64,000 nucleotides of DNA from Argonema galeatum A003/A1 (lineage in GTDB: Bacteria > Cyanobacteriota > Cyanobacteriia > Cyanobacteriales > Aerosakkonemataceae). The stretch spans positions 130,590-194,589 of the forward strand of contig NZ_JAIQZM010000011.1 of NCBI RefSeq assembly GCF_023333595.1, in the 5' to 3' direction. Of the stretch, positions 41,125 to 51,349 are shown piece by piece. How positions within the stretch are numbered: position 1 is the first letter of the stretch; each line of letters begins with the position of its first letter. A program made the translations under genes and the position numbers. The notes under the pieces are model-generated. The model did no database searches, had not been told where the DNA came from, and saw only the letters and a list, made by a program, of their open reading frames with translations.

Positions 41125-42393
41125 ATGTCAATGAAAATCGATCCTACCAGATTCAGGCTGATGCTGCGTGCGTTCAGTTCGAGAAACTATCGCCTCTTTT
41201 TCATGGGGCAAGGTATTTCTCTAATTGGTACCTGGATTACACAAGTTGCCACAATCTGGCTGGTTTATCAGTTGACAGACTCCTCCCTCTTTCTGGGGCT
41301 AGTTGGATTTGCCAGTCAAATTCCCAACTTTATCCTAGCTCCTCTGGGGGGAATTTTTGTAGATCGGTGGAACCGTCATCGGCTTTTGGTGATTACGCAA
41401 ATACTTTTGATGAGCCAGTCTTTTGTGCTAGCATTTTTGGCACTCACAGGGATGATTCATATTTGGCATATAATAATTTTGAGCATTTTTCAAGGCATAG
41501 TCAGTGCTTTGGAAATGCCAACTCGTCAGGCTTTTGTGGTAGAAATGGTAGATAATAAGGAAAATTTGGGGAATGCGATCGCACTCAATTCTACCCTCTT
41601 TAACAGTGGCCGATTAATCGGGCCAGCTATAGCGGGTCTGCTGATAGCCGCTGTTGGTTCAGGCGTATGTTTTCTGATTGACGGTATCAGTTTTATTGCC
41701 GCGATCGCATCTTTTTTAGCGATGAATATCAAGCCCAAAGAAATATCAGTTTTAACGAATAGTCCTTGGGAAAGATTAAAAGAGGGATTTGTTTATTCTT
41801 TTAGCTTCCCACCCATTCGGGCAATCTTAATGCTGTTGGCTTTAGTCAGTTTCATGGGAACGTCTTATATAGTTCTTGTACCTGTTTTTGCTACAAAAAT
41901 TATGCATGGTAGTGCGGATACTCTGGGTTTTCTGATGGCGGCTTCAGGAGTCGGTGCTTTTATGGCTGGTATTTATCTCAGTTCGCGTCAAAGCATACTT
42001 GGAATAGAAAAATTGATGGTGTTGTCTCCTATAATTTGGGGAATTGGTCTGATTGGTTTTTCTCAATCGCACACTTTCTGGTTTTCTTTTTTAATGATGT
42101 TTTTAATTGGCTTTGGTTCAATTGTAGAATTTACCTGTTGTAACACATTCTTGCAAACGATTGTTGATGACGATAAACGCGGCAGAGTTATGAGTCTTTA
42201 CATAATGGCATTTGCAACAATCCCGTTTGGCAATCTATTCGCCGGTGCATTGGCTGAAAAAATTGGTGCTAGCTATACATTAACGATCGCCGGAATATTT
42301 TGTATTTTAGGTTCTGCCATTTTTGCCAAACAGCTTCCCGCGTTAAGGCAATTAGTTCGCCCAATATATGCTAAACTCGGCATAATCCGTTAG
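41125..42393 (+). CDS. MFS transporter (MFS_3/enterobactin-exporter-like)
   Basis: 422 residues from ATG at 41125 (a second ATG at 41131 is nearly as good; aaggt precedes both). Twelve membrane helices are visible. The family start FSSRNYRLFFMGQGISLIGTWITQVATIWLVYQLT and the loop GGIFVDRWNRHRLL (motif A region) match the MFS_3 group, which includes enterobactin exporter EntS and macrolide exporters. It is followed after 41 bases by the P450 gene, so it may export the P450 product or its substrate. Confidence 0.9.
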   Translation: MSMKIDPTRFRLMLRAFSSRNYRLFFMGQGISLIGTWITQVATIWLVYQLTDSSLFLGLVGFASQIPNFILAPLGGIFVDRWNRHRLLVITQILLMSQSFVLAFLALTGMIHIWHIIILSIFQGIVSALEMPTRQAFVVEMVDNKENLGNAIALNSTLFNSGRLIGPAIAGLLIAAVGSGVCFLIDGISFIAAIASFLAMNIKPKEISVLTNSPWERLKEGFVYSFSFPPIRAILMLLALVSFMGTSYIVLVPVFATKIMHGSADTLGFLMAASGVGAFMAGIYLSSRQSILGIEKLMVLSPIIWGIGLIGFSQSHTFWFSFLMMFLIGFGSIVEFTCCNTFLQTIVDDDKRGRVMSLYIMAFATIPFGNLFAGALAEKIGASYTLTIAGIFCILGSAIFAKQLPALRQLVRPIYAKLGIIR

Positions 42394-42434
42394 GTAGATT
42401 TTTAGAAAATAAAATCTAGTTGAGAGAACAAAAC

Positions 42435-43775
42435 ATGAGTCAAGACATTTTTGAATTACCTAGCCCCGAAGGAAATTCTATCGTAGGCAACCTTGCCGAT
42501 CTCGGTCAAGATCCGCTGGGCTTTTTGACCAAGTGTGCGGGTGAATACGGTGATATTGTACCGCTGCGTTTAGGCTTAACACCAGCCTGTTTTTTAACCA
42601 AGCCTGAGTATATCGAGCAAGTGCTAAAAGACCGCATTTTGTTCGTTAAATCTAAGGGATTGCGTACCCTGCGAACCTTGTTGGGCGAAGGACTGCTCAG
42701 TAGTGAAGGAGACTACTGGTATCGTCAGCGACGCCTAATTCAACCAGTATTTTCCCAGAAGCGCATAGCTGGTTATGGACAAATAATGGTTGACTATACC
42801 GGACAAATGCTTGATACCTGGCAAAATGGCGAAACTCGCAATGTACACGATGACATGATGCGTCTGACTTTAAACATTGTGATGAAGTGCCTATTTAATG
42901 AGGATGTTACTGAGGGAACAGCTAAAGAAGTAGCTCATGCTCTCGATGTGACGATGCACTGGTTTGAAAGTAAACGCAAGCAAGGTTACTTCGTCCTAGA
43001 ATGGTTTCCCAGACCGGAAAATATCCGCTACCGAAATGCTATTCAGAAAATGGATAAAAGCATTTACGATATCATTAGTCAACGGCGTGCCAGTGGCGAA
43101 GAGCCAGGAGATCTGCTGTCAATGTTGATGCAGGTAAAAGATGAAGATGATGGCGCTCAGATGACAGACAAGCAATTGCGAGATGAAGTAGCAACGCTGA
43201 TGTTAGCAGGACACGAAACTACAGCAAATACTTTGTCTTGGACGTGGATGCTTTTATCTCAGCATCCAGAAGTACAAAACAAATTGCTACAAGAGTTAAA
43301 GGAAGTTCTTGAAGATCGCTCTCCCACTGTGGCAGATATCCCGAAATTGCGCTACACCGATATGGTAATCAAGGAAGCTATGCGCCTATATCCACCCGTA
43401 TCGACTATGGCTAGAGAGGCTTCTCAAGACTGTGAAATTGGTGGATATCAAGTGCCTGCTGGATGCAATATTATGATGAGTCAGTGGGTGATGCACCGCA
43501 GTCCTCGCTATTTTGAAGAAGCAGAAAAGTTTCAACCGGAACGCTGGGCTAATGATTTGGAAAAGCGGCTGACCAAAGGGGTTTATTTTCCGTTTGGAGA
43601 TGGGCCGCGCGTTTGCATTGGTAAAGGATTTGCGTTGATGGAAGCGGTTTTATTACTGGCGACAATTGCCCAAAAGTTTGAACTGAGTATAGTGCCGGAT
43701 TACGCGATCGTACCTCAACCTTCGATTACTTTGCGACCGGAATATGGCATTAAAGTAACGCTCAAAAAACGTTAG
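42435..43775 (+). CDS. Cytochrome P450
   Basis: 446 residues from the ATG at 42435 (MSQDIFELPSPEGNSIVGNL), with gagagaacaaaac before it; a TTG at 42420 is less likely. Diagnostic features are the I-helix AGHETTANTLSW, K-helix EAMRLYPP, and the heme loop FPFGDGPRVCIGKG with Cys394 as ligand. There is no N-terminal membrane anchor, so it is soluble and needs separate redox partners, which are not nearby. Its sequence is of the fatty-acid-hydroxylase-like bacterial type. It is placed between two transporter genes, hinting that it makes or detoxifies the exported compound. Substrate cannot be read from sequence. Confidence 0.95.
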   Translation: MSQDIFELPSPEGNSIVGNLADLGQDPLGFLTKCAGEYGDIVPLRLGLTPACFLTKPEYIEQVLKDRILFVKSKGLRTLRTLLGEGLLSSEGDYWYRQRRLIQPVFSQKRIAGYGQIMVDYTGQMLDTWQNGETRNVHDDMMRLTLNIVMKCLFNEDVTEGTAKEVAHALDVTMHWFESKRKQGYFVLEWFPRPENIRYRNAIQKMDKSIYDIISQRRASGEEPGDLLSMLMQVKDEDDGAQMTDKQLRDEVATLMLAGHETTANTLSWTWMLLSQHPEVQNKLLQELKEVLEDRSPTVADIPKLRYTDMVIKEAMRLYPPVSTMAREASQDCEIGGYQVPAGCNIMMSQWVMHRSPRYFEEAEKFQPERWANDLEKRLTKGVYFPFGDGPRVCIGKGFALMEAVLLLATIAQKFELSIVPDYAIVPQPSITLRPEYGIKVTLKKR

Positions 43776-43780
43776 CAAGT

Positions 43781-43801
43781 AAGGTGGGCAATGCCCACCT
43801 T
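43781..43801. terminator. Hairpin after the P450 gene
   Basis: aaggtgggca and tgcccacctt pair perfectly around one base. It is a probable terminator or a palindromic repeat; there is no long T run. Confidence 0.55.
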
Positions 43802-43879
43802 CCGAAGAGGGTAAGCTTATTTATGGGATTTCTCTTTCTCTGTGCCTTTCAAAAAAGTTTCTTTAACTAATTTACTGCT

Positions 43880-45466
43880 ATGAGCGATAGAGGTGCGATC
43901 GAACAACGCGAAAAGTCTCCATCCCAGGAAGTACCCTTGAAAACCTGGATCGGTCTTATGGGTGCAATGTTGGGGGCATTCATGGCGGTTCTGGATATTC
44001 AAATTACCAACTCCTCTATCCAGGAAATTCAGGCGGCACTGGGTGCGACTTTGGAGGAAGGTTCCTGGATTTCCACCGCCTATTTGGTAGCCGAAGTGGT
44101 GGTGATTCCGCTAACAGGGTGGTTATCGCAAGTGTTTTCTGTGCGTCGGTATCTGCTTGTCAATGCCATTCTGTTTATCTTCTTTTCAGTTTGCTGCGCT
44201 TGGTCTGTGAATCTACAGATGATGATTTTGTTCCGCGCTTTGCAAGGATTCACAGGCGGCATTTTGATTCCGATAGCTTTTACAATTGTGCTGACAACTT
44301 TACCGCCAGTAAAACAACCGATCGGTATGGCGTTGTTTTCGATTACAGCCACCTTTGCGCCATCGATCGGCCCGACGTTAGGGGGATGGCTGACCGATAA
44401 CTTTGGCTGGCAGTACAACTTCTACTTAAATATAGTTCCGGGGATACTATTAGTGGCTGCTGTTTGGTATGCAATTTCCCCCCAGCCGTTGAAGTTGGAG
44501 CAATTGAAACAGGGTGACTGGTTGGGCATTTTTTCGATGGCGATCGGCTTGGGGTCGATGGAAATCTTTTTAGAAGAAGGTAACCGCAAAGATTGGTTTA
44601 GTTCTCCAGAAATCAGGCAATTAGCTATTCTTGCTGTAGTATTTTTGTCCCTTTTCTTATGGATTGAGTTAACTAGCAAGCGACCTTTTATCAATCTGCG
44701 CTTGTTACTGCGCCGCAACTTTGGCCTCGGCAGTATAGCCGGACTTACCCTTGGATTGGGATTATACGGTTCGGTCTACATTTTGCCTTTATATCTCAGC
44801 CAAATTCAAGATTATACCGCCATGCAAATTGGCGAAGTAATTATGTGGTCTGGTATGCCGCAATTATTTTTAATTCCATTCGTGCCCAAACTCATGCAGC
44901 GCTTCGATTCTCGTTTTTTAGCTGCGGTAGGGTTTAGTTTGTTTGCGGTAAGCTGTTTTATGAACTCGCACATGACTCACGATACAGGCATAGATGAACT
45001 GCGGTGGTCGCAGTTAGTTCGCGCTGTCGGACAACCTATAATGATCGTGCCACTCACCTCTATTACCACGGGAAACATAGAAAGAGAACAAGCTGGTTCT
45101 GCGTCAGCTTTGTTTAATATGCTGAGGAATATGGGAGGCTCAATTGGGATTGCAATTTTATCAACGCTACTGACGATCCGAGAACAGTTTCACTCGAATC
45201 GTATTGGAGAATCTGTATCGTTATTTAACCCAGAAACTCAGCAGCGGATCGACCAGCTTACTCAATTTTTTATCAGTCAAGGCAGCGATGCCAGTACGGC
45301 TCACAATCGTGCGATCGCTTCCATTAGCAATATAGTCCGTCGCGAAGCTTACGTAATGGCTTACAACGATGGTTTTTACTTTGTCGGTATCGCTTTATTG
45401 GTGAGCGGTATTGCTCTGCTTTTCTGTAAAAAGGTGAAGCCTGGTGGTGGTGCTGCTGCACATTAA
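43880..45466 (+). CDS. DHA2 family MFS multidrug transporter (EmrB-like)
   Basis: 528 residues with fourteen predicted helices. DHA2/EmrB signatures are visible: LDIQITNSSIQEIQAALGATLEEGSWISTAYLVAEVVVIPLTGWL, RALQGFTGGILIPIAFT and APSIGPTLGGWLTDNFGWQ. These proton-driven pumps usually work with a HlyD/EmrA protein, here encoded at 38935. There is no Shine-Dalgarno at the ATG at 43880, and a 104-base gap separates it from P450, so it may have its own promoter. The gene ends in a 750-base repeat-rich spacer. Confidence 0.92.
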   Translation: MSDRGAIEQREKSPSQEVPLKTWIGLMGAMLGAFMAVLDIQITNSSIQEIQAALGATLEEGSWISTAYLVAEVVVIPLTGWLSQVFSVRRYLLVNAILFIFFSVCCAWSVNLQMMILFRALQGFTGGILIPIAFTIVLTTLPPVKQPIGMALFSITATFAPSIGPTLGGWLTDNFGWQYNFYLNIVPGILLVAAVWYAISPQPLKLEQLKQGDWLGIFSMAIGLGSMEIFLEEGNRKDWFSSPEIRQLAILAVVFLSLFLWIELTSKRPFINLRLLLRRNFGLGSIAGLTLGLGLYGSVYILPLYLSQIQDYTAMQIGEVIMWSGMPQLFLIPFVPKLMQRFDSRFLAAVGFSLFAVSCFMNSHMTHDTGIDELRWSQLVRAVGQPIMIVPLTSITTGNIEREQAGSASALFNMLRNMGGSIGIAILSTLLTIREQFHSNRIGESVSLFNPETQQRIDQLTQFFISQGSDASTAHNRAIASISNIVRREAYVMAYNDGFYFVGIALLVSGIALLFCKKVKPGGGAAAH

Positions 45467-45520
45467 AAATTACCTGATTTTCAATTTCAGATTTCACATT
45501 GGAAAATCAATACAGATATA

Positions 45521-45666
45521 CAGCGGGAACCGCTGTAATGAAGTACATTTTAAGTAGGGGCTCCGCATTCCGGCAGATGATTTATTGGTAATCAGCAAAG
45601 ATGAAATACCGGAATGCTTCGCCCTTCCCCTTCGCATACTGTACCTCTTAACAGCGGGAACCGCTG
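45521..45666. repeat. Inverted repeat (GCATTCCGG family, copy 3) bounded by two identical 15-mers
   Basis: cagcgggaaccgctg occurs at 45521-45535 and again at 45652-45666. Between them, gggctccgcattccgg (45558-45573) and ccggaatgcttcgccc (45609-45624) form inner arms similar to the repeats at 314 and 14747. Confidence 0.8.
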
Positions 45667-45884
45667 TTGCTAGGGGCGAGCGTTGAGGGAAGAGGGAAAA
45701 GGTTACTCCGTCAGGGATTATGAACCAGAGGTAAGAGTTGGAGTTGCCCTAACCGACTTTCGTCGGTTGCTATATATGGATACTATCTGTGTGGAACTGC
45801 GTTTGTATATATAAAAACACCTACATTGGAATAATTATATCGTGTCCGGTTGCATCGGTAGTGTAAGAATAATACGGAAATTGT

Positions 45885-45998
45885 CTGTTGTCATCGGGGG
45901 TTAAATTTTTACCGCAAATGTAGACATATAAACGCAGATAAACGCAGATAAGAGAGCGATTTTTCTGTGGCAATCGATGCTACAGGACATGATATTAC
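45885..45998. repeat. Dispersed TTATCTGCG/CGCAGATAA element, copy B (inverted)
   Basis: Contains attgtctgttgtcatcgggg, gttaaatttttaccgcaaat and cgcagataaacgcagataag, then aggacatgatatta at the end; the same order as copies at 59605 and 63167. Confidence 0.85.
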
Positions 45999-46014
45999 TT
46001 CCTGTGATAGAAAT

Positions 46015-46125
46015 AGCTATAGTCGAATGGTACTAAGATAAGCTGGATCTAGATCCCCGACTTCTTGAAGAAGTCGGGGATCTGGGCAGCAAATTTTGCT
46101 TAACTTAGTGCCATTCAGCTATAGT
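46015..46125. mobile_element. Candidate MITE with long inverted arms and internal 33 bp palindrome
   Basis: The left arm agctatagtcgaatggtact, extended by aagataagc (46015-46043), pairs with gcttaacttagtgccattcagctatagt (46098-46125; given as gcttaacttagtgccattca plus gctatagt) with few mismatches. Between them is a perfect palindrome agatccccgacttctt-g-aagaagtcggggatct (46051-46083). No coding capacity. Confidence 0.75.
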
Positions 46126-46216
46126 CAACCCCACATAAAATAAAAATATTATAGAAGCAACAGTAAAAAGCACTATAATAATTTTTATCAGTAAATTAGG
46201 TTGATTATTCCTAGTC

Positions 46217-49200
46217 ATGTATTCAAAAAATAGTGGTTGGCAATTCTGGATCGATCGAGGCGGTACTTTTACTGATATAGTGGCGCGGCGTCCCGATGGA
46301 CAGCTGGTTATTCATAAGCTGCTGTCGGAGAATCCAGAACGCTATACAGACGCACCAGTACAGGGAATTCGCGATATCTTGGGAATCCCCGGTGATGCAC
46401 CCATTCCAGCTGATGAGATTGAAGTTGTCAAAATGGGAACTACGGTGGCGACGAATGCGCTGCTGGAACGAAAAGGCGATCGCACAGTGCTACTCATCAC
46501 CAAAGGTTTCCGAGACGCCCTCCGCATCGGCTATCAAAACCGCCCCGATATCTTCGCTCGTCATATTGTACTGCCAGAAATGCTCTACGATCGAGTCATC
46601 GAAGTAGAAGAACGCTACTTAGCACAGGGTCATGAATTAATCCCGGTACAAACAGGATATATCCGGTCTTTACAACAAGCTTATTCTGAAGGAATTCGCA
46701 GCTGTGCAATTGTGTTTCTGCACGGTTATCGCTATCCCAAACACGAGAAAAAAGTCGCAGATATTGCACGCAGAATTGGTTTTACTCAAGTATCCGTATC
46801 CCAAGAAGTCAGCCCTTTGATGAAGCTTGTCAGTCGCGGCGATACCACTGTTGTCGATGCCTATCTTTCCCCTATTTTGCGGCGATATGTAAATCGGGTT
46901 AGCAGTCAGTTGGGTAATACCAAATTAATGTTTATGCAGTCCAATGGTGGACTTGCCGATGCACAACTATTTCAAGGCAAAGATAGCATTTTATCTGGCC
47001 CTGCGGGGGGAATTGTCGGTGCTGTGCAAACAAGTTTGATGGCAGGTTTGAATAACATTATCAGTTTCGATATGGGTGGCACTTCCACCGACGTTGCACA
47101 TTACGCTTCGCAGGCGCAGGCGGGGACGCCTGCGCCTGCGCCTGCGCCACAATACGAACGCACATTTGAGACGGAAGTGGCAGGGGTGAGACTGCGGACA
47201 CCGATGATGGCGATTCATACGGTGGCTGCGGGTGGTGGTTCGATTCTATACTTTGATGGCTCGCGTTATCGCGTAGGGCCTGAGTCGGCTGGCGCAAATC
47301 CCGGCCCCGCTTGTTATCGCAAGGGTGGGCCGCTGACGGTGACGGATTGCAACGTGATGGTGGGCAAGCTGCAGCCTGAGTTTTTCCCGAAAGTATTTGG
47401 ACAAAATGGCGATTTGCCTCTGGATGTAGAGGTTGTGCGGCAGAAATTCGCGAAGTTTGCTCTTGAAATTGGCGATCGCACACCCGAACAGGTGGCGGCG
47501 GGGTTTTTGGCGATCGCAGTTGATAAAATGGCTAACGCGATTAAAAAAATCTCCCTCCAGCGTGGTTATGATGTGTCCGAATATACGTTGTGTTGTTTTG
47601 GCGGTGCGGGGGGACAACACGCTTGTTTAATTGCCGATGCCTTGGGGATGAAGCAGGTGTTTCTCCATCCTTACGCGGGTGTGTTATCCGCTTATGGTAT
47701 GGGCTTAGCGGATGTGCGTGCGATCCGGGAAAAGGCAGTTGAGGCTTCTTTGAGTGAGGATTTGTTGCGATCGTTGAAACCGATTTTGGCGGAGTTGACG
47801 GCGGAGGCGAACAAGGAATTGAACCGCACAACAAAATCCGTGCATCCGTCTTCCGAATCCGTGTTGTGCAAGGTGGCGTTGCGATATGAGGGCACGGATT
47901 CGTCGCTAATTATTGATTTTGGCGATATTGCAGCGATGAGGCAGGAATTTGAGGAGGTACATCGGCAGCGTTACGGTTTCATTGTGTCAGAAAAGGCATT
48001 GATTGTTGAGGCGGTTTCGGTTGAAGTGGTGGCGAAAACTGATGTGCCGGAAGAACCTGTAATTGTGCGTAAAACAACTGAATCTCCCTTTTCGGTAGCT
48101 ACTGTGCAGATGTGGACGGCAGATGCTTGGTGCGAAACGCCTGTCTATAAACGGGAGGATTTGCAACCGGGAGACTGCATTTCTAGCCCTGCAATAATCG
48201 TAGAAGCAATTGGCACAAATGTCATAGAACCGGGTTGGCAAGCGGAATTAACCCAGCGCAATCATTTAATTTTGAAGCGTTCAGCGGATTTGCAATTATC
48301 AATCCAAAATCCAAAATCCTCTCTTGCGAAGGTGGGCATCGTGACGGGAACCGCCAAGACGCCCACTTCGCGCAAAATCCCAAATCGTTCCGATCCAGTT
48401 ATGCTGGAAATTTTCAATAATTTGTTTCGTGCGATCGCAGAACAAATGGGCATCACGTTACAAAATACTGCCTCCTCAGTCAACATCAAAGAACGCCTAG
48501 ATTTTTCCTGTGCAATTTTTGATGGAAATGGGCAATTAATCGCCAACGCCCCACACATTCCAGTGCATCTCGGTTCCATGAGTGAAAGCGTTAAAAGTAT
48601 TATTGATGCTCATAGCAATAATATCAAACCTGGCGATGTTTATGTTTTGAACAATCCCTACAACGGCGGCACTCACTTACCCGATATCACCGTAATTACC
48701 CCTGTTTTTGGTATCTCTTCCACTCCCCCACTCTCCCCCTCTCCCACTCCCCCCCTTTTCTACGTTGCCTCACGCGGACATCACGCAGACATCGGCGGCA
48801 TTACTCCTGGTTCGATGCCGCCCAACAGCACAACCGTAGAAGAAGAAGGTGTATTAATTGATAATTTCCAATTAGTAGAACAAGGACATTTCCGCGAAAA
48901 AGAACTACTGGAACTACTCAGATCTGGCACTTATCCAGCGCGTAACACTGCCCAAAATATAGCCGATTTACAAGCACAAATTGCTGCCAACGAACGCGGC
49001 GTGCAAGAACTCCTCAAGATGGTGGAACATTACGGGTTAGAAACAGTACAAGCTTACATGGGATTTGTGCAAGATAATGCTGAAGAGTCGGTGCGTCGCG
49101 TTATCGATGTGCTGAAAGATGGCAGTTTTACCTGTCCTTTGGATAATGGTAGTCAAATTCAAGTTGCAATTGCGATCGACAAATCCACTCGCAGCGCCAA

Positions 49201-49942
49201 GATTGATTTTACTGGCACTTCACCACAACTAAATAGCAACTTCAACGCACCAGCAGCAGTGTGCAAAGCAGCAGTTTTATACGTTTTTCGCACATTGGTA
49301 AATGATGATATTCCCCTCAATGCAGGTTGTCTCAAACCTTTAGACATTATCATTCCCGAAGGTTGTATGTTGAATCCGCGTTATCCTGCTGCCGTAGTTG
49401 CGGGAAATGTGGAAACTTCCCAGGCAATTACCGATGCTTTGTACGGTGCTTTGGGAGTAATGGCAGCTTCTCAGGGAACGATGAATAATTTCACGTTTGG
49501 AAATGAAACATATCAATATTATGAAACGATTTGCGGCGGTTCTGGTGCTGGTGCTGATTTCGATGGCACCGATGCGGTTCAGACTCACATGACAAATTCC
49601 CGCCTCACCGATCCAGAAGTTTTAGAATGGCGATTTCCTGTAGTTTTGGAAAGTTTTTCTATTCGTTCCAATAGTGGTGGAAATGGGCGTCATCGTGGCG
49701 GAAATGGGGTAATTCGCCGCATTCATTTCCGCGAAAAAATGACTGCGGGAATATTATCGGGGCGTCGGGTTGTTGCGCCTTTTGGGTTGCTGGGTGGTGA
49801 AGCTGGTGCTGTGGGGAGAAATTATGTGCTGCGTGGCGATGGAAGTGTGGAAAAATTGGGAAGCACTGCTGTTGTGGAAATGAATTTTGGTGATGTATTT
49901 GTAATAGAAACTCCTGGGGGTGGGGGTTATTTGATCGGATAG
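46217..49942 (+). CDS. 5-oxoprolinase, HyuA-HyuB fusion
   Basis: 1241 residues, the length of single-chain ATP-hydrolysing 5-oxoprolinases. The HyuA half (about 1-690) begins [18 protein letters not shown] and has [11 protein letters not shown]; the HyuB half (about 730-1241) has [28 protein letters not shown] and [18 protein letters not shown]. The enzyme opens 5-oxoproline to glutamate in glutathione recycling; hydantoinase-type activity is an alternative. Three in-frame insertions of repeat-like DNA are read through: APAPAP-rich residues about 299-312 (47110-47149), the linker between halves (48298-48385) and a Pro/Ser run (48715-48760). The 3' end overlaps the convergent SIMPL gene by 16 bases. 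Confidence 0.9.
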   Translation: MYSKNSGWQFWIDRGGTFTDIVARRPDGQLVIHKLLSENPERYTDAPVQGIRDILGIPGDAPIPADEIEVVKMGTTVATNALLERKGDRTVLLITKGFRDALRIGYQNRPDIFARHIVLPEMLYDRVIEVEERYLAQGHELIPVQTGYIRSLQQAYSEGIRSCAIVFLHGYRYPKHEKKVADIARRIGFTQVSVSQEVSPLMKLVSRGDTTVVDAYLSPILRRYVNRVSSQLGNTKLMFMQSNGGLADAQLFQGKDSILSGPAGGIVGAVQTSLMAGLNNIISFDMGGTSTDVAHYASQAQAGTPAPAPAPQYERTFETEVAGVRLRTPMMAIHTVAAGGGSILYFDGSRYRVGPESAGANPGPACYRKGGPLTVTDCNVMVGKLQPEFFPKVFGQNGDLPLDVEVVRQKFAKFALEIGDRTPEQVAAGFLAIAVDKMANAIKKISLQRGYDVSEYTLCCFGGAGGQHACLIADALGMKQVFLHPYAGVLSAYGMGLADVRAIREKAVEASLSEDLLRSLKPILAELTAEANKELNRTTKSVHPSSESVLCKVALRYEGTDSSLIIDFGDIAAMRQEFEEVHRQRYGFIVSEKALIVEAVSVEVVAKTDVPEEPVIVRKTTESPFSVATVQMWTADAWCETPVYKREDLQPGDCISSPAIIVEAIGTNVIEPGWQAELTQRNHLILKRSADLQLSIQNPKSSLAKVGIVTGTAKTPTSRKIPNRSDPVMLEIFNNLFRAIAEQMGITLQNTASSVNIKERLDFSCAIFDGNGQLIANAPHIPVHLGSMSESVKSIIDAHSNNIKPGDVYVLNNPYNGGTHLPDITVITPVFGISSTPPLSPSPTPPLFYVASRGHHADIGGITPGSMPPNSTTVEEEGVLIDNFQLVEQGHFREKELLELLRSGTYPARNTAQNIADLQAQIAANERGVQELLKMVEHYGLETVQAYMGFVQDNAEESVRRVIDVLKDGSFTCPLDNGSQIQVAIAIDKSTRSAKIDFTGTSPQLNSNFNAPAAVCKAAVLYVFRTLVNDDIPLNAGCLKPLDIIIPEGCMLNPRYPAAVVAGNVETSQAITDALYGALGVMAASQGTMNNFTFGNETYQYYETICGGSGAGADFDGTDAVQTHMTNSRLTDPEVLEWRFPVVLESFSIRSNSGGNGRHRGGNGVIRRIHFREKMTAGILSGRRVVAPFGLLGGEAGAVGRNYVLRGDGSVEKLGSTAVVEMNFGDVFVIETPGGGGYLIG
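47110..47149. repeat. GC-rich palindromic insert in the 5-oxoprolinase gene
   Basis: caggcgcaggc (47111-47121) and gcctgcgcctg (47128-47138) are perfect arms, followed by further cctgcg units. It encodes [13 protein letters not shown] between conserved blocks. Confidence 0.75.
48298..48385. repeat. Repeat-derived linker between HyuA and HyuB halves
   Basis: A run of atccaaaatccaaaatcc, like that before the gene at 54295, is followed by ttgcgaaggtgggc and gcccacttcgcgcaa, imperfect inverted arms. The whole is in frame and supplies the inter-domain linker. Confidence 0.65.
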
Positions 49943-50799
49943 GTAACAAAAATGTCTCTTCTCAGGCGTACTTCTGTAGAAGCATTGGGATCGTATGGTG
50001 TTGTATTATTACCAAATGGTAAAAAAGAAGGAAGTTCTGATGTTTCGCTGCATAAGGGAACGAAAAGATCGTAAATAAATGACTCGGATACAGATGGGAT
50101 GCCAAGTCGAACTCCTATTGCTTGGGCGATCGCCTCAGCTCGGTTGCGAGCGTCTTTCACGGCTGCTTGGTAAGCCGCTCTCACTAAAGTCTGACAGTCT
50201 TTCATCGCATATCGCACATTCACGCTCCCGACAACAAGCTTGCCGTTTTTGCTAGCCGCTTCGTTAACTGTATTTACGATTTGTTGTATGCGATCGCGAG
50301 TTGGGTTGTCCGCTTTCACCAGCACTTTGGTACCGCCCTCACTCGCCGGGAAGGGGAACGGAAATGAACTCGAGCTGCTACTGCTACTGCTCACCTCGAT
50401 CGCGTTAGCTGGTACGCCGATCGCGATTAGGGCATCGACTATAGGTTTTAGTCTTTCTTTTGTTAGCGGCTCTACTGTTGGTTGAACCTCGGACGGTGTA
50501 TTTTCTTCTGATTGTTGCGTTAGCGATGGTAGCGATGGAAGGGGTGGAGGCTCAGAAGGATCGTTGCTGTTAAATGTGAATTCAATACGCGCCGTTTCTG
50601 CTGGGATACTCACTTGTCCTTGGCCTAAAACCATTATAGCGCGACGGTTATTTACAGAGGGAAAAAACATCTGGGCGACGCGACGATCGCTGTTTGTAGT
50701 ATTAGCCAAGCTTTCAGCCAAAGCTATTTTAGGTGTTGTTATCTCAAGCCCCATAGTGAGCGTAGCCAACATCAGCGTCGGGATAACCATTCTTTTCAT
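49927..50799 (-). CDS. SIMPL domain-containing protein (DUF541)
   Basis: 290 residues from ATG at 50799 ([20 protein letters not shown]), supported by aaaggagattccctcgca upstream; the longer frame to 50934 would bury the signal peptide. A signal peptide leads to a SIMPL domain: [40 protein letters not shown] and the long helix [31 protein letters not shown] proteins are periplasmic or exported and form multimeric rings or channels of uncertain role (stress, envelope). A Pro/Ser/Glu-rich insert (about 75-105) and a Ser run ([14 protein letters not shown]) are expansions. Convergent with the 5-oxoprolinase gene. Confidence 0.8.
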   Translation of the reverse strand: MKRMVIPTLMLATLTMGLEITTPKIALAESLANTTNSDRRVAQMFFPSVNNRRAIMVLGQGQVSIPAETARIEFTFNSNDPSEPPPLPSLPSLTQQSEENTPSEVQPTVEPLTKERLKPIVDALIAIGVPANAIEVSSSSSSSSSFPFPFPASEGGTKVLVKADNPTRDRIQQIVNTVNEAASKNGKLVVGSVNVRYAMKDCQTLVRAAYQAAVKDARNRAEAIAQAIGVRLGIPSVSESFIYDLFVPLCSETSELPSFLPFGNNTTPYDPNASTEVRLRRDIFVTYPIK

Positions 50800-51031
50800 T
50801 GCGAGGGAATCTCCTTTTGTGTCATCAAAATTAATAGATCTTTCTGATATAGAACCAGATTTTGACACAATAAGCAAGGTTAAGTTACGAACATTCGCGT
50901 TCGATCGCCAATAATTCCGCCACTGCGATCGCACCTCCTACTATTTCAGTGCGGACGCTATCGCTTAGAAATAAACCCTAAACCTTGATACAATAAAAAC
51001 TAAACGCAAAGTTAAATAAGCAACGCAAGCC

Positions 51032-51349
51032 ATGACTCAAACAACACCAAAACGCCCTCGTCGTCGAGGTAGGCTATTTCCAGAATACACGATCCCGCCA
51101 GAAGAACTAGCCAGACGCGAAGCTGAAAAACAAGCACGCTGTCAGCGGAGTCGGGTAGCTTTTGAACAAGTTAGCCCGCAATTGATAAATGACCATTACA
51201 ACTGGTTCATTATTATTGAGCCAAATAGCGGTGATTATTTTATCGATCCCGATGAAGAAGTAGCGAATCAAAAAGCGCGTCAAAATTATCCTAGTGGCTG
51301 GCTCGTTACTTTCCGAATCAATGAGACAGGAGCCTGTGGGATGATATGA
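51032..51349 (+). CDS. Small partner protein preceding an aspartic protease gene
   Basis: 105 residues. A very basic N-terminus (MTQTTPKRPRRRGRLFPEYT) precedes a helical acidic section and a compact C-terminal part (NWFIIIEPNSGDYFIDPDEEVA, then ARQNYPSGWLVTFRINETG). The stop overlaps the next ATG in an ATGA (51346-51349), so translation is coupled. No family recognised, but its position ahead of a small aspartic protease gene suggests a partner or antitoxin-like component. No membrane segment or signal peptide. Confidence 0.65.
   Translation: MTQTTPKRPRRRGRLFPEYTIPPEELARREAEKQARCQRSRVAFEQVSPQLINDHYNWFIIIEPNSGDYFIDPDEEVANQKARQNYPSGWLVTFRINETGACGMI

Larger units (their letters stand above)
45467..46216. 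other. 750-base gene-free region built of repeats
   Basis: From left to right it holds the agcgggaaccgct-flanked inverted repeat (45521-45666), a diverged inverted copy of the TAGCAACCG element (about 45710-45776), copy B of the TTATCTGCG element (45885-45998) and a MITE-like inverted repeat (46015-46125). I see no coding frame; it appears to be a landing site for several repeat families. Confidence 0.7.

Noticed and set aside
47061..47483. 140-residue minus-strand frame in the 5-oxoprolinase gene
   Set aside because: Antisense of conserved coding sequence; Pro/Ser/Arg-rich composition typical of shadows.
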